This document shows positions 44,546-52,991 of a DNA stretch of 64,000 nt, one piece after another. The stretch is from Deltaproteobacteria bacterium. GTDB taxonomy: Bacteria; Desulfobacterota; Desulfobaccia; Desulfobaccales; 0-14-0-80-60-11. Position numbers and translations under genes: made by a program. Each line of letters starts with the position of its first letter. Position 1 is the first letter of the stretch. The stretch spans positions 80,859-144,858 of the forward strand of contig JASEFS010000004.1 in assembly GCA_030018495.1 (NCBI GenBank), in the 5' to 3' direction. The notes below the pieces were generated by a model. That model had not been told where the DNA came from. It was given only the letters and a program-made list of their open reading frames with translations, and did not search any database.

Positions 44546-45584
44546 AACCACGATTCGCATCAGCCTGGTGATCCTGGTCCTGCTGTTGGCAGGGGCGGGG
44601 GTGGGATACTGGTACTATCTCCGCATCTTCGTGAGCACTGACAATGCTTACGTGTCCGGCTATGTGGGTGTGATTTCCCCCCGGGTGCCGGGCCGGGTGG
44701 CCCAAGTATTCGTGGATAACAATGACTTTGTGGAGGCCGGTCAAACTCTGCTCACCCTGGAGCCCCAGGACTTCGAAGTGGCGGTGGCCCAGGCCGAAGC
44801 CAATTTGAACCGGTTGCGCCAGGACCTGGCCAGCATGTATGTGAAGGTGGCCAAGGCCCAGGCCGAAATTAGCGAAGCCCAGGCGCATCTGAATCAGGCC
44901 ATCACCGACCGGAAGCGCTATTCCGGTTTGTATGAGCGGCGCACCGTCTCCCGGCAGACCCTGGACCAGGTGAATACCCGCTATAAGGTAGCGCAAGCCG
45001 AACTGGACCAGGCCCGGCAGGAGCACCGGGAAGCCCTGGCCGCGATCGGCGGCTCCACCGCTATCCCCCTCACTGAACAGCCGGCCATCAAGGAGGCCGA
45101 AGCCCGCCTGAGGGAGGCCCGCCTGAGGTTAAGCTATACCAAGGTAACCGCGGAGTTTCCGGGCTATGTCACCCGGCGCCAGGTGAAGACCGGCAACTAC
45201 GTGCAGCCGGGCCAGCCTCTGATGATGCTGGTGCCTCTGGATTATCCGCAGCTCTGGATCGAAGCCAACTACAAGGAAACCCAGCTCACCAATGTCTATA
45301 TCGGGCAGGCCGCCACCGTCAAGGTGGACACTTACCCGGACACTCAGTTCGAGGGGCGGGTTGAGTCCATCATGGCCGGCACCGGCGCCGCCTTTTCCCT
45401 GCTGCCGCCGGAGAACGCCACGGGCAATTGGGTCAAAGTGGTCCAGCGCATCCCGGTGAAGATTGTCCTCAAACCTCCTTACCCTGAAAACAAGCCCCTG
45501 CGCCTGGGCATGTCCTGCATCGTCACCATCGACACGCGGGAGCGCCAGGGGCTGCGTTTGTTATCACTGAAACATGGCGGTTGA
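44526..45584 (+). CDS. EmrA/HlyD-family membrane fusion protein
   Basis: 352 residues. A single N-terminal membrane helix (about 10-31) is followed by a biotinyl-lipoyl-like segment, STDNAYVSGYVGVISPRVPG in two parts, a coiled-coil hairpin of about 110 residues and a beta-barrel segment with YTKVTAEFPGYVTRRQV. It links the inner membrane pump to the TolC-type duct in the periplasm. Confidence 0.93.
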   Translation: MPKMSRRTTIRISLVILVLLLAGAGVGYWYYLRIFVSTDNAYVSGYVGVISPRVPGRVAQVFVDNNDFVEAGQTLLTLEPQDFEVAVAQAEANLNRLRQDLASMYVKVAKAQAEISEAQAHLNQAITDRKRYSGLYERRTVSRQTLDQVNTRYKVAQAELDQARQEHREALAAIGGSTAIPLTEQPAIKEAEARLREARLRLSYTKVTAEFPGYVTRRQVKTGNYVQPGQPLMMLVPLDYPQLWIEANYKETQLTNVYIGQAATVKVDTYPDTQFEGRVESIMAGTGAAFSLLPPENATGNWVKVVQRIPVKIVLKPPYPENKPLRLGMSCIVTIDTRERQGLRLLSLKHGG

Positions 45585-45729
45585 ACCCACAAGTTTGCAG
45601 ATGATGGCCGGCATGGGGCGAAAAGGCGGAAAGGATTTGGAACGAAAGTCGGCTTCCTCCTCTTTCCCTTTTTCCCTTTTCGCCTTTTCCCCCGAGTCAT
45701 GGTAGCAAGGTCCGCTTCCCTCCGGCGCC

Positions 45730-47280
45730 ATGGCCATCAATAACCAATCCCCTCCCGCCGTGAACAAATGGCTGGTCACCATCGCGGTGATGGCCGGCAC
45801 CTTCATGGAGATTGTGGACACCACGGTGGTGAACGTGGCGCTCCCCCATATGTCCGGGGCTTTGTCCGCGGGGGTGGATGAAGCCACCTGGGTGCTGACT
45901 TCGTACCTGGTCTCCAACGCCATCGTGCTTCCCATCACCGGTTGGCTGGCAGCCCTCTTCGGCCGCAAGCGCTTCCTGATGATTTGCCTGGCCCTGTTCA
46001 CCGGCACTTCCATGCTGTGCGGCTCGGCCCCCAACCTGGGAAGCCTCATTGTCTTCCGCATCTTCCAGGGCTTGGGGGGCGGCGCGCTGCAACCCATCTC
46101 CCAGGCGATTCTGCTGGAGACCTTTCCGGTGCAGGAGCGGGGCATGGCCATGGCCATCTGGGGCATCGGCGTGGTCATCGCCCCCATCGTCGGGCCGGTC
46201 CTGGGCGGCTGGATCACCGACAATCTTACCTGGCGCTGGGTGTTTTACATCAACCTGCCGGTGGGCCTGCTCTCCCTGGTCATGACCTGGTTCTTTATCT
46301 TCGACCCGGAGTATGTGCGCAAGCAGCGGGCCGGCAGCATCGACTACATCGGCCTGGGCCTTTTGTGCGTCGGCCTGGGGGCCCTGCAAATCGTGCTGGA
46401 TAAGGGCGAGCGGGAAGACTGGTTTTCCTCCGCGTTCATCGTGCGGTTGGCCATCGTGTCCGCGGTCTGTCTCGTACTTCTGATTTACTGGGAACTGAAG
46501 CACCGGCACCCGGTGGTGGACCTGCGCCTGTTCAAGGAACGCAACTACGCCGCGGGCGTGACCATCATGTTTTTCTTCGGGTTTGTGCTGTACGGCAGCA
46601 TCGTGCTGCTGCCCCTGTTTTTGCAGACCCTTATGGGCTACGATGCTACTCTGGCGGGGTGGGCTTTAGCTTATGGCGGCATAGGTTCGCTCATGATCAT
46701 GCCCATTGTGGGGCGGCTGACCGGAGTAATTGACAGCCGCTGGCTCATCGGCGCCGGGTTGCTGATCAACGCCCTGGCCGTATATCTCATGAGCCAATAT
46801 AATACGCAGATAAACTTTTTCTGGGCCTATTTCCCCCGCTTTGTGCAGGGCTTCGGCCTGGGGACCACCTTCGTCTCTCTTACCACTCTGACCATGTCCC
46901 GCATCTCCCAGGAAAAAATGGGCAACGCTACGGGCATTTTCAATCTCATGCGCAATTTGGGGGGGAGCTTCGGCATCGCCACGGCCGCCACGCTGTTGTC
47001 CCGGCGGGCCCAATTCCATCAGAGCCATCTGGTGGAGAATCTGACCCCGCTTTCCCTGCCCTTCCAGGAATGGCAGCATCGCATGAGCAACATCTTTCCG
47101 CAACTGGGCCCTCACTGGAGCTGGTGGGAAAGTCGGGAGGCCATGGCCGCGCTTTACGGCGAGGTGCAACGCCAGGCCCAGATGCTGGCTTTTTGCGACG
47201 ATTACTGGTTCTTCACCCTGATGTTTTTTTTCCTCCTGCCCCTGGTTTTATTGATGCGCCGCCTGCCCCGGGCGGAGTAG
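45730..47280 (+). CDS. DHA2-family MFS multidrug transporter (EmrB/QacA type)
   Basis: 516 residues with 14 predicted membrane segments. TM1 carries EIVDTTVVNVALP (DHA2 motif D1), followed by TSYLVSNAIVLPITGWLAALFGRKR in two parts (motif A in the loop), and GGWITDNLTWRWVFYINLPVG (motif C region and after). Proton-driven export of hydrophobic compounds is likely. 145 bases after emrA, with a TTTTCCCTTTTTCC-rich stretch but no terminator between. Confidence 0.94.
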   Translation: MAINNQSPPAVNKWLVTIAVMAGTFMEIVDTTVVNVALPHMSGALSAGVDEATWVLTSYLVSNAIVLPITGWLAALFGRKRFLMICLALFTGTSMLCGSAPNLGSLIVFRIFQGLGGGALQPISQAILLETFPVQERGMAMAIWGIGVVIAPIVGPVLGGWITDNLTWRWVFYINLPVGLLSLVMTWFFIFDPEYVRKQRAGSIDYIGLGLLCVGLGALQIVLDKGEREDWFSSAFIVRLAIVSAVCLVLLIYWELKHRHPVVDLRLFKERNYAAGVTIMFFFGFVLYGSIVLLPLFLQTLMGYDATLAGWALAYGGIGSLMIMPIVGRLTGVIDSRWLIGAGLLINALAVYLMSQYNTQINFFWAYFPRFVQGFGLGTTFVSLTTLTMSRISQEKMGNATGIFNLMRNLGGSFGIATAATLLSRRAQFHQSHLVENLTPLSLPFQEWQHRMSNIFPQLGPHWSWWESREAMAALYGEVQRQAQMLAFCDDYWFFTLMFFFLLPLVLLMRRLPRAE

Positions 47281-47288
47281 TGGATAGT

Positions 47289-47353
47289 GGCCAGTGGCCA
47301 GGGGTCAGTGGCCAGGAGTCGGGGGCCAGGGGTCAGGGGTCGGGGGTCAGGGG
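47289..47353. repeat. nine-unit degenerate heptamer array
   Basis: Units GGCCAGT, GGCCAGG, GGTCAGT, GGCCAGG, AGTCGGG, GGCCAGG, GGTCAGG, GGTCGGG, GGTCAGG keep an exact 7-base phase and start eight bases after the MFS stop codon. Confidence 0.92.
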
Positions 47354-47421
47354 AGGTTTTATTGTGAGGGTTCAGGTTTATAGTTTGTAGACTTAAAGGC
47401 GAACATGACAGCCTTAAACCT

Positions 47422-47474
47422 CGTTCCCAAGCTCCTGCTTGGGAACGATATTGGCGCCCAAGCTCTGCTTGGGC
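47422..47474. repeat. pair of AAGCT-family palindromes
   Basis: A 26-base palindrome at 47422-47447 and a GCCCAAGC/GCTTGGGC one at 47456-47474, in the reverse order of the pair at 21060-21110. Confidence 0.82.
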
Positions 47475-47532
47475 TAAATGCTGCTTGGGCTATGGTGCGC
47501 AATGCGCACTTACACAACTTTGAACCTTGAAC

Positions 47533-47570
47533 CCACTGACCACCGGCCACTGGCCACTGACCACTGACCA
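47533..47570. repeat. heptamer array directly before the flippase-like gene
   Basis: CCACTGA, CCACCGG, CCACTGG, CCACTGA, CCACTGA and a partial unit. The ATG of the next gene follows two bases later, so this array takes the place of a ribosome binding site. Confidence 0.92.
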
Positions 47571-47572
47571 AC

Positions 47573-48529
47573 ATGCGCCGTTTCAATCTCATACTTTTGG
47601 CCGTCGCCACCGTGTTTCTCATCTGGCTGCTCCTGGAAATCGGCTGGAGCGCCCTGGCGCGCCATCTGAAGCAGATAGGCTGGTGGTGGCCTCTGCTGCT
47701 TTTGCCCTATGGCGTGGTGAACTGGCTGGAGGCCCTGGCCTGGGAATTCCTGCTCTCCACCAAATCGACCCATGCCCGGGTAGTCTTCCTCTTCTGGATC
47801 CGCCTCGGGGGCGAGGCCTTGAATCAGCTTACCCCCACCGCCAGTCTGGGCGGCGAGCCTTACAAGGCTTCCCGCCTCCAGGCAGTGGGTCTGCCCTTCG
47901 AAGAGGCCACCGCCTCGGTGGTTATTCACAAAGCCATGAAGGTGCTGAGCCTGTTCCTGTATATCCTGATCGGTTTAATGTCGGCGCCCCTGCTTCTGCC
48001 TGAGGTCTCGTCCCACATTTATGCCTTGACGCTGGCCGCGGCCGGCCTGGGCGCGGCTATCCTGGGTTTTATCATAGTGTCATTAAATGCCCCCGCCACC
48101 AGGACTCTCAAGCTGCTGAAGCGCCTTAAGCTGTGTCCCAAGTTTCTCAAAGACAAGGAAGAAGATTTGGCCCGCCTGGACGCCCGCCTGGCGTCTTTTT
48201 ACCGCAGCCATCCGGGCAAAAGCGGGGCGGCTTTTTTGCTGTTGTTCCTGGCCTGGTTGGTTCACGGGGCGGAGGTGTACCTGATTTTTTGGCTGCTCGG
48301 CCACCCCATCGGTTGGGGGTCGTCTCTGTGTCTGGATGCCCTGACGATGATCTTCACGTCCATCGGCTTTTTCATTCCCGGCTCCCTGGGCTTTCAGGAG
48401 GGGGGCAACATCCTGCTGGCTTTGGGATTTCACCTGGGAGCGGCGCTGGGCGCGGCTTTCAGCATCGTGCGGCGCATCCGGGAGGCTTTTTGGATGGGTT
48501 TGGGCTTGATCGTCACAGCCCGTTATTAA
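47573..48529 (+). CDS. flippase-like / lysylphosphatidylglycerol synthase-type membrane protein (UPF0104)
   Basis: 318 residues with about eight membrane helices. The family features LGGEALNQLTPTASLGGEPYKASRL near residue 80-105 (in two parts) and FFIPGSLGFQEGG near 263-275 are present. Members include the HpnL-type and MprF N-terminal flippases. No Shine-Dalgarno sequence precedes the ATG, only the heptamer array. Transported lipid unknown. Confidence 0.82.
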   Translation: MRRFNLILLAVATVFLIWLLLEIGWSALARHLKQIGWWWPLLLLPYGVVNWLEALAWEFLLSTKSTHARVVFLFWIRLGGEALNQLTPTASLGGEPYKASRLQAVGLPFEEATASVVIHKAMKVLSLFLYILIGLMSAPLLLPEVSSHIYALTLAAAGLGAAILGFIIVSLNAPATRTLKLLKRLKLCPKFLKDKEEDLARLDARLASFYRSHPGKSGAAFLLLFLAWLVHGAEVYLIFWLLGHPIGWGSSLCLDALTMIFTSIGFFIPGSLGFQEGGNILLALGFHLGAALGAAFSIVRRIREAFWMGLGLIVTARY

Positions 48530-48648
48530 GGCGGAGCCGGTTTCAGGCGGATGCGTATCCTAAGTATAGGCAGAGTTCGCCCCATGTGAGCCCTGGGTTG
48601 TATTATTTTTTTGACGGAAAACGGAAAACCGGAAACTGAAAACTATTA

Positions 48649-49692
48649 TCAGACATACACCAGGGGCGGGGCGTCGTTCTTGCGCTCCACGATTTCGCCG
48701 ATCACATAGGCCTGCTCATTCAAGCCTTGGAGACGCAGGAGGACGTCTCCCACTTGCTGTTTGTCCACCACCAGCACCAGCCCTATGCCGTTGTTGAAAG
48801 TACGCAGCATTTCTTCATCGGTGATGCCGCCCTTTTCCTGAAGCAGGCGGAAGATCGGCGGAACCGGCCAGCTGCCCCGATGAATTACAGCCTGGCAGGA
48901 TTTGGGCAATATCCGGGGAATGTTGTTGGTCAGGCCGCCCCCGGTAATGTGAGCCACTCCGCTGATGGGCAAATCGCGCTGCACGTTGAGCACGGTTTCC
49001 GAATAAATGCGGGTGGGTTTCAGGAGTTCTTCCCCCAGGGGCACCCCCAACTCCGGCAATTCATCGGTGACGGAGTAGCCGTGACGTTCGAACAGCACCT
49101 TGCGGACCAGGGAGAAGCCGTTGGAGTGCAGGCCGCTGGAGGCCAGGCCGATGAGGCGGTGGCCCACCGTGAGGTCCGAGCCGTCCAGGAGCTGCTCCCT
49201 TTCCACCACGCCCACGGCAAAACCGGCCAAGTCGTAGTCCCCGGGCTGGTACATGCCGGGCATTTCGGCGGTTTCCCCGCCGATCAGGGAACAGTGGGCC
49301 TGACGGCAGCCGTTGGTGATGCCTTCAATAATCTGTATGGCCACCCCGGAGGCCAGTTCCCCCATGGCCAGGTAATCCAGAAAAAAGAGCGGCACCGCAC
49401 CATGGACGATAATATCGTTGACACACATGGCCACCAGGTCGATACCGATGGTGTTGTGCCGCTCCATCATGATGGCGATTTTGATCTTGGTGCCCACGCC
49501 GTCGGTGGCGGAGACCAGAACCGGGTTGCGAAAGCGGTTCACATCCAAGTGGAAAAGGCCGCCGAATCCCCCGATTTCGCCTAAAACTCCGGTGCGGTGA
49601 GTTGATTTCACCAGAGCGCGGATCGATTGGACAAAGGTGTCCGCCTTGTCGATATCGACCCCGGCATCCTTATAGGAAATGGATTCGGACAT
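48649..49692 (-). CDS. purM: phosphoribosylformylglycinamidine cyclo-ligase
   Basis: 347-residue AIR synthetase of purine biosynthesis. Conserved elements: SYKDAGVDI at the N-terminus, DGVGTKIKIA, the LFFLDYLAMG and GETAEMPGMY segments, and HITGGGLTNNIPRIL. It starts at ATG 49692 behind GGGAGG. Monocistronic in this window. Confidence 0.97.
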   Translation of the reverse strand: MSESISYKDAGVDIDKADTFVQSIRALVKSTHRTGVLGEIGGFGGLFHLDVNRFRNPVLVSATDGVGTKIKIAIMMERHNTIGIDLVAMCVNDIIVHGAVPLFFLDYLAMGELASGVAIQIIEGITNGCRQAHCSLIGGETAEMPGMYQPGDYDLAGFAVGVVEREQLLDGSDLTVGHRLIGLASSGLHSNGFSLVRKVLFERHGYSVTDELPELGVPLGEELLKPTRIYSETVLNVQRDLPISGVAHITGGGLTNNIPRILPKSCQAVIHRGSWPVPPIFRLLQEKGGITDEEMLRTFNNGIGLVLVVDKQQVGDVLLRLQGLNEQAYVIGEIVERKNDAPPLVYV

Positions 49693-49746
49693 CTCCCTCC
49701 CCCCGAGAGAAACGATGTTTGAGTCTCGCCTGTTGTCCCGAATTAT

Positions 49747-50157
49747 TTAATGCTGGCGTGATTGCAGCGGCAAGCTCAGGTCATTTTCGCAGTTCCGGCA
49801 AATGCTCTGGGACGGTATCTGCTCTTCAGGAATATAATTTCCACATCTGGGGCAGCAATTATCGCCGGCAAGGCAGTAATCTCCGCCCTCGATGCGAATG
49901 GCTTTACCGTTCACCAAGGCGTCGGCCACGGCCCGGTGGGCCTTGGCCAGCATGCGGGTCACTGTGGGCCGGGAAACCCTCATGCGGCGAGCCACGTCTT
50001 CGTGGCTTAGGCCCTCGAAATCCGAGAGCCGCAAGGCTTCCAGTTCGTCCACGGTGATCTGCGCGTGTTCCAAGGTTTTCAAGGGAATTCCCTGGGGCTT
50101 GAAGAACGTCACCCCGGGTTCCCGCCCTACCCATCGACATTTTCTTGGTCTTGACAT
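49747..50157 (-). CDS. DUF134-family DNA-binding-like protein
   Basis: 136 residues. Begins with the family signature RPRKCRWV, then a helix-turn-helix of sigma-70 region 4 type (EALRLSDFEGLSHEDVARRM, SRPTVTRMLAKAH) and a C-terminal zinc-ribbon-like stretch with CCPRCG and CRNC. Probably a small transcription regulator. Its own promoter is at 50189-50217. Confidence 0.85.
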   Translation of the reverse strand: MSRPRKCRWVGREPGVTFFKPQGIPLKTLEHAQITVDELEALRLSDFEGLSHEDVARRMRVSRPTVTRMLAKAHRAVADALVNGKAIRIEGGDYCLAGDNCCPRCGNYIPEEQIPSQSICRNCENDLSLPLQSRQH

Positions 50158-50188
50158 AATCAGGCTACTTTATCTAAGGTGTCATAAG

Positions 50189-50217
50189 TTTTAATGCCAC
50201 CTCCACCTTTTTGTCAA
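50189..50217 (-). promoter_or_regulatory. promoter of the DUF134 gene
   Basis: On the minus strand TTGACA (50212-50217) and TTAAAA (50189-50194) are 17 bases apart, about 30 bases ahead of the start codon. Confidence 0.65.
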
Positions 50218-50304
50218 GGAGAAAAACCCCATGTGAAAGTCAGGGAATTTCCTGATAAAAAGGGGTGGGTGGCGTAATTTTCCTTTCCGCCAGGGAAACG
50301 AATT

Positions 50305-51144
50305 ATGATTAATTATACTAGTTCTATAGAATACCGCCAATATATTGAAGAATGCGCCCGGTTTCTGGAGTCTGAACTCCCCCTGCGGCCGGAGTGGGGC
50401 ATCATCTCCGGCACCGGGCAATCACTCCTGGCGACGCGCCTGGAGGCCCCGGGGGAGCGACTTTATCATGAGCTGCCCCATTTTCCCCGGGCCACCAGCC
50501 CGAGCCATGAAGGCCGGCTCCACTGGGGGCGGCTGGGCGGCAAAGAGACGCTTATTTTTCAGGGGCGCTTTCATGCCTATGAAGGCTATTCCTTGAAACA
50601 GGTCACCATGCCGGTCAGGGTCATGGCGGCCCTGGGCGTTAAATACCTGCTCATCACCAATGCCGCGGGGGGCCTCAATCCCCTCTTCCGGTCAGGCGAC
50701 CTGATGCTCATCTGCGACCATATCAATCTGATCGGAGACAATCCCCTGGTAGGTGAAAATATCGACGCCTGGGGGCCTAGATTCCCGGATATGAGCCAGG
50801 TTTATGACCGCGGCCTGATGGAATTGGCAGAGGCCACGGCCCTGCGCCGCGGCCTGGCCCTGAGGAAGGGGGTGTATGTTGCAGTCAAGGGCCCCAGCCT
50901 GGAGACGCCGGCGGAGACGCGCTTCCTCAGGCTTATCGGCGCGGATGCGGTGGGCATGTCCACTGTTCCCGAAGCCATCGCGGCGGCGCATGCAGGCCTC
51001 AAGACCGCAGGCATTTCAGTCATCAGCAACGTTAATCTGCCCGACGCCATGGTCCCCATTGCTCTGGAGGACATCATCGCTACGGTAGCCCGGGCCGAGG
51101 CTCGGTTAGTGGAGTTGCTGGAAGGAATTCTGAAGGAAGCCTGA
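50305..51144 (+). CDS. purine nucleoside phosphorylase (PNP/MTAP superfamily, trimeric type)
   Basis: 279 residues. Phosphorylase features: IISGTGQSL in place of the usual GSGLG loop, GRFHAYEGYS, NAAGGLNP, GPSLETPAE and GADAVGMSTVPEAI, and a late ISNVNLPD with the purine-binding Asn/Asp region. It splits purine nucleosides with phosphate. 5'-methylthioadenosine could be the substrate given mtnA and speD in the window, but the sequence alone fits a classical PNP better. Confidence 0.88.
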   Translation: MINYTSSIEYRQYIEECARFLESELPLRPEWGIISGTGQSLLATRLEAPGERLYHELPHFPRATSPSHEGRLHWGRLGGKETLIFQGRFHAYEGYSLKQVTMPVRVMAALGVKYLLITNAAGGLNPLFRSGDLMLICDHINLIGDNPLVGENIDAWGPRFPDMSQVYDRGLMELAEATALRRGLALRKGVYVAVKGPSLETPAETRFLRLIGADAVGMSTVPEAIAAAHAGLKTAGISVISNVNLPDAMVPIALEDIIATVARAEARLVELLEGILKEA

Positions 51145-51198
51145 AGTTCCGGGCAGGGTTCTACTCAGCGCCGAACCTGAGGAGTCACATAAAAGAAA

Positions 51199-51232
51199 GG
51201 AAGGGAGCCGGCACGGCTGTCCCTTCCTTCCT
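51199..51232. terminator. hairpin between convergent genes
   Basis: GGAAGGGA (51199-51206) pairs with TCCCTTCC (51220-51227) with an inner GCCG/CGGC. On the minus strand a TTTCTTTTA stretch follows, so it probably ends the zinc-ribbon gene and may serve both directions. Confidence 0.65.
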
Positions 51233-51254
51233 GGCTACACCGGGTGAAAATCCT

Positions 51255-51593
51255 TTACTTCTCCTTCTTTTTCTTTACCGCTTTCGGACCTTTGGCTTTT
51301 TTGGGCGGCGGCCCTTCAGATTCCCAGGCGCGGGCGCCTGACGGAGCGGCTTCCACTTCCTTCGCCGGCGCCGGTTTGCTAGGAGGCTTTGCCGGTTTGG
51401 CCTTGGGCTCTTCAGCAGCCTTTGCGGCAGGCGCGGCAGCCGCCGCTGCCGGCGGCGGGGAGCCGGCCGGCGTCAATACATAGACCCGGTTCTTGGCCGA
51501 GAGTTTTTCCAGAGATGCCCCGCAGGAAGCACAAGCTTTTAAATTAAGGGGGTTACTCGCCTGACATTTCGGGCACTTAAGCCACAGCCCCAT
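51255..51593 (-). CDS. zinc-ribbon protein with Ala/Pro/Lys-rich tail
   Basis: 112 residues. An N-terminal CPKC ... CASC pair (residues 8-11 and about 22-25) forms a zinc ribbon. Then comes a stretch of alanine, proline and lysine (AAAAAAPAAKAAEEPKAKPAK), ending in KKKKEK. It is probably disordered and basic after residue 50. Function unknown. GGAGGA precedes the ATG. Confidence 0.7.
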   Translation of the reverse strand: MGLWLKCPKCQASNPLNLKACASCGASLEKLSAKNRVYVLTPAGSPPPAAAAAAPAAKAAEEPKAKPAKPPSKPAPAKEVEAAPSGARAWESEGPPPKKAKGPKAVKKKKEK

Positions 51594-51811
51594 CTAAATC
51601 CTCCGCAAGTTTTCGTTAGCAATAGCAAACCAAAGCCATTTTTTCAAGAACTTTCTTTTACTTAAATATGCCCCGTTGCCCCGTCAATCACGCGGGCACA
51701 CTCCGGCGGTAAAACCCCTCGTTTTCAGGACAGCTCTTGACTTTGCGGATTATCAGGAAGAACTTATAGACATCGGCAGTTATCAAATCCCTCTTCAGGA
51801 AAGAGTCCCTT

Positions 51812-52210
51812 ATGCAAAAGCGAATCATAGCCAGTGGTCAGGCTGCCGCGGCCATCGGCCCTTACAGCCAGGCGGTGGCCGCAGGGCCCTTTGTCTTTGT
51901 CTCCGGGCAAATTCCTCTGGACCGCCAGGGAAAGATGGTCGAAGGAGATATAGTGGTCCAGACGGTGCAGGTCCTGGAAAATCTCAAGGCGATCCTGGCA
52001 GCCGCCGGCCTGACGCTGGCGGACGTGGTTAAAACCACGGTTTTTCTGGCAGATATGGCCGATTTTAGTGAAATGAACCGGGTTTATGGAGAATTCTTCC
52101 CGGAGAAGCCGCCGGCCCGCAGCACCGTTCAAGTGGCAGGTCTGCCCAAAGGCGCGGCGGTGGAGATCGAAGCCATTGCCTTAAAGAAGCAGTGGCTTCC
52201 TAAAGCTTAA
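51812..52210 (+). CDS. ridA: RidA-family enamine/imine deaminase
   Basis: 132 residues with the family features AAAIGPYSQAV, VFVSGQIPLD and ARSTVQVAGLPKGAAVEIEAIA, the arginine being the substrate-binding one. It hydrolyses reactive 2-aminoacrylate-type enamines. It lies 98 bases upstream of the probable selenoprotein gene. Confidence 0.94.
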   Translation: MQKRIIASGQAAAAIGPYSQAVAAGPFVFVSGQIPLDRQGKMVEGDIVVQTVQVLENLKAILAAAGLTLADVVKTTVFLADMADFSEMNRVYGEFFPEKPPARSTVQVAGLPKGAAVEIEAIALKKQWLPKA

Positions 52211-52308
52211 GCAGGAATGAAGAATTTGCTGGCCCGGCACCTTTGCCGTGAATTGATCAAACGTCCTTTGCCATTATATCAGGTTGTCCTTGATAGAGGA
52301 GGAGAGAG

Positions 52309-52560
52309 ATGGCCGTTTTAAAATTTCGGGTGGCAGGCATGATGCAGCAAGGCGGCTTTGTCTGAGTCGGATGCCCCGACGCGGTACGCGCCGGCATCAT
52401 GGCCCTGCCCGGCATCCATGAGGCAACCTATAATGCCGAACAGGATATCTTTGAAGTTCGGTACGAAGAGGGGCGGATCAGCGTCCCGGCTATTTTTGCC
52501 GCAGTGCACCAAGCGGGGCGGCAAATGGGACGGGAATATTTGCCGGAGGCGCTCGCCTGA
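52309..52560 (+). CDS. probable selenoprotein: heavy-metal-associated (HMA) domain with UxxC in place of CxxC
   Basis: An 84-codon frame with a strong GGAGGAG ribosome binding site before ATG 52309 and one internal TGA at 52363-52365. Read as selenocysteine (U) it gives an 83-residue HMA-type protein: beta-strand VLKFRVAG, then FVUVGCPDAV where U-x-x-C sits at the metal-binding loop, then an ALPGI stretch (HMA LPGV), then IFEVRYEEG and IFAAVHQAGRQMG. The reading frame and HMA pattern are preserved on both sides of the TGA, and a hairpin (52370-52398) with a G at the first loop position lies 18 bases after it, as bacterial SECIS elements require. Likely a small redox or metal/selenium-handling protein in the cytosol. 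A nonsense mutation of a Cys codon is the alternative. Confidence 0.72.
52370..52398 (+). promoter_or_regulatory. SECIS-like hairpin after the in-frame TGA
   Basis: GATGCC (52370-52375) pairs with GGCATC (52393-52398). An inner CGCG (52380-52383) pairs with CGCG (52387-52390) around a 3-base loop GTA. The loop G is 18 bases from the last base of the TGA, in the window known for bacterial SECIS. Confidence 0.6.
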
Positions 52561-52661
52561 AGGTCAAAGCGAAGAAGCCGCGGCCGGACGCCACCATGCC
52601 TTTTCCGAAAGTTGGGGACCGGTCAGGGACAGGCCTTTGGAGAAGATAAAGCCCGCTTTTA

Positions 52662-52991
52662 TCATTCCCGAACCTTCTGAGGGTCAAACCTCGCCGCCCC
52701 TTCAGCTTCGGCCGCATCGAGGTGTTTCTCCAAGCCCTCCACGTATTTTAGCAATTTGGCCTGTTTTCCGGGCTTGACCTGTTTGATTTTGTCCTTGGTC
52801 CTGGCCACCTGCTTTTTAATTTTATTCAATGGGGCGTTTTGCTGTTTCGGGCCATCCTTCTGCTGCCGGTCCGCCATCGGCTTCTTGCCCGGGGCAGGCC
52901 TCTCCTCTTTGCCGCAGCCCGCCAGCAGGGCCACGCAACAAAGGATGAAACCGGCAAAAACGAGCTTCTTGATAACGCCCCCCTGTCGCAT
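52662..52991 (-). CDS. small lipoprotein of unknown function
   Basis: 109 residues when started at ATG 52991 (MRQGGVIKK). Signal peptide with lipobox LLAGC (Cys about 22), then a lysine-rich helical body (KKQVARTKDKIKQVKPG) that may form a coiled coil. The longer frame starting at 53084 would put non-signal sequence ahead of the lipobox. No family recognised. Confidence 0.65.
   Translation of the reverse strand: MRQGGVIKKLVFAGFILCCVALLAGCGKEERPAPGKKPMADRQQKDGPKQQNAPLNKIKKQVARTKDKIKQVKPGKQAKLLKYVEGLEKHLDAAEAEGAARFDPQKVRE

Noticed and set aside
45697..46509. 270-codon minus-strand open frame over the MFS gene
   Set aside because: It is the antisense shadow of the DHA2 transporter, with no start signal or domain.
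52309..52365. Reading 52309-52365 as an ordinary 18-codon gene or as a pseudogene
   Set aside because: The frame and HMA pattern continue past the TGA, and the TGA sits exactly at a CxxC cysteine with a suitable hairpin behind it; selenocysteine explains this better.
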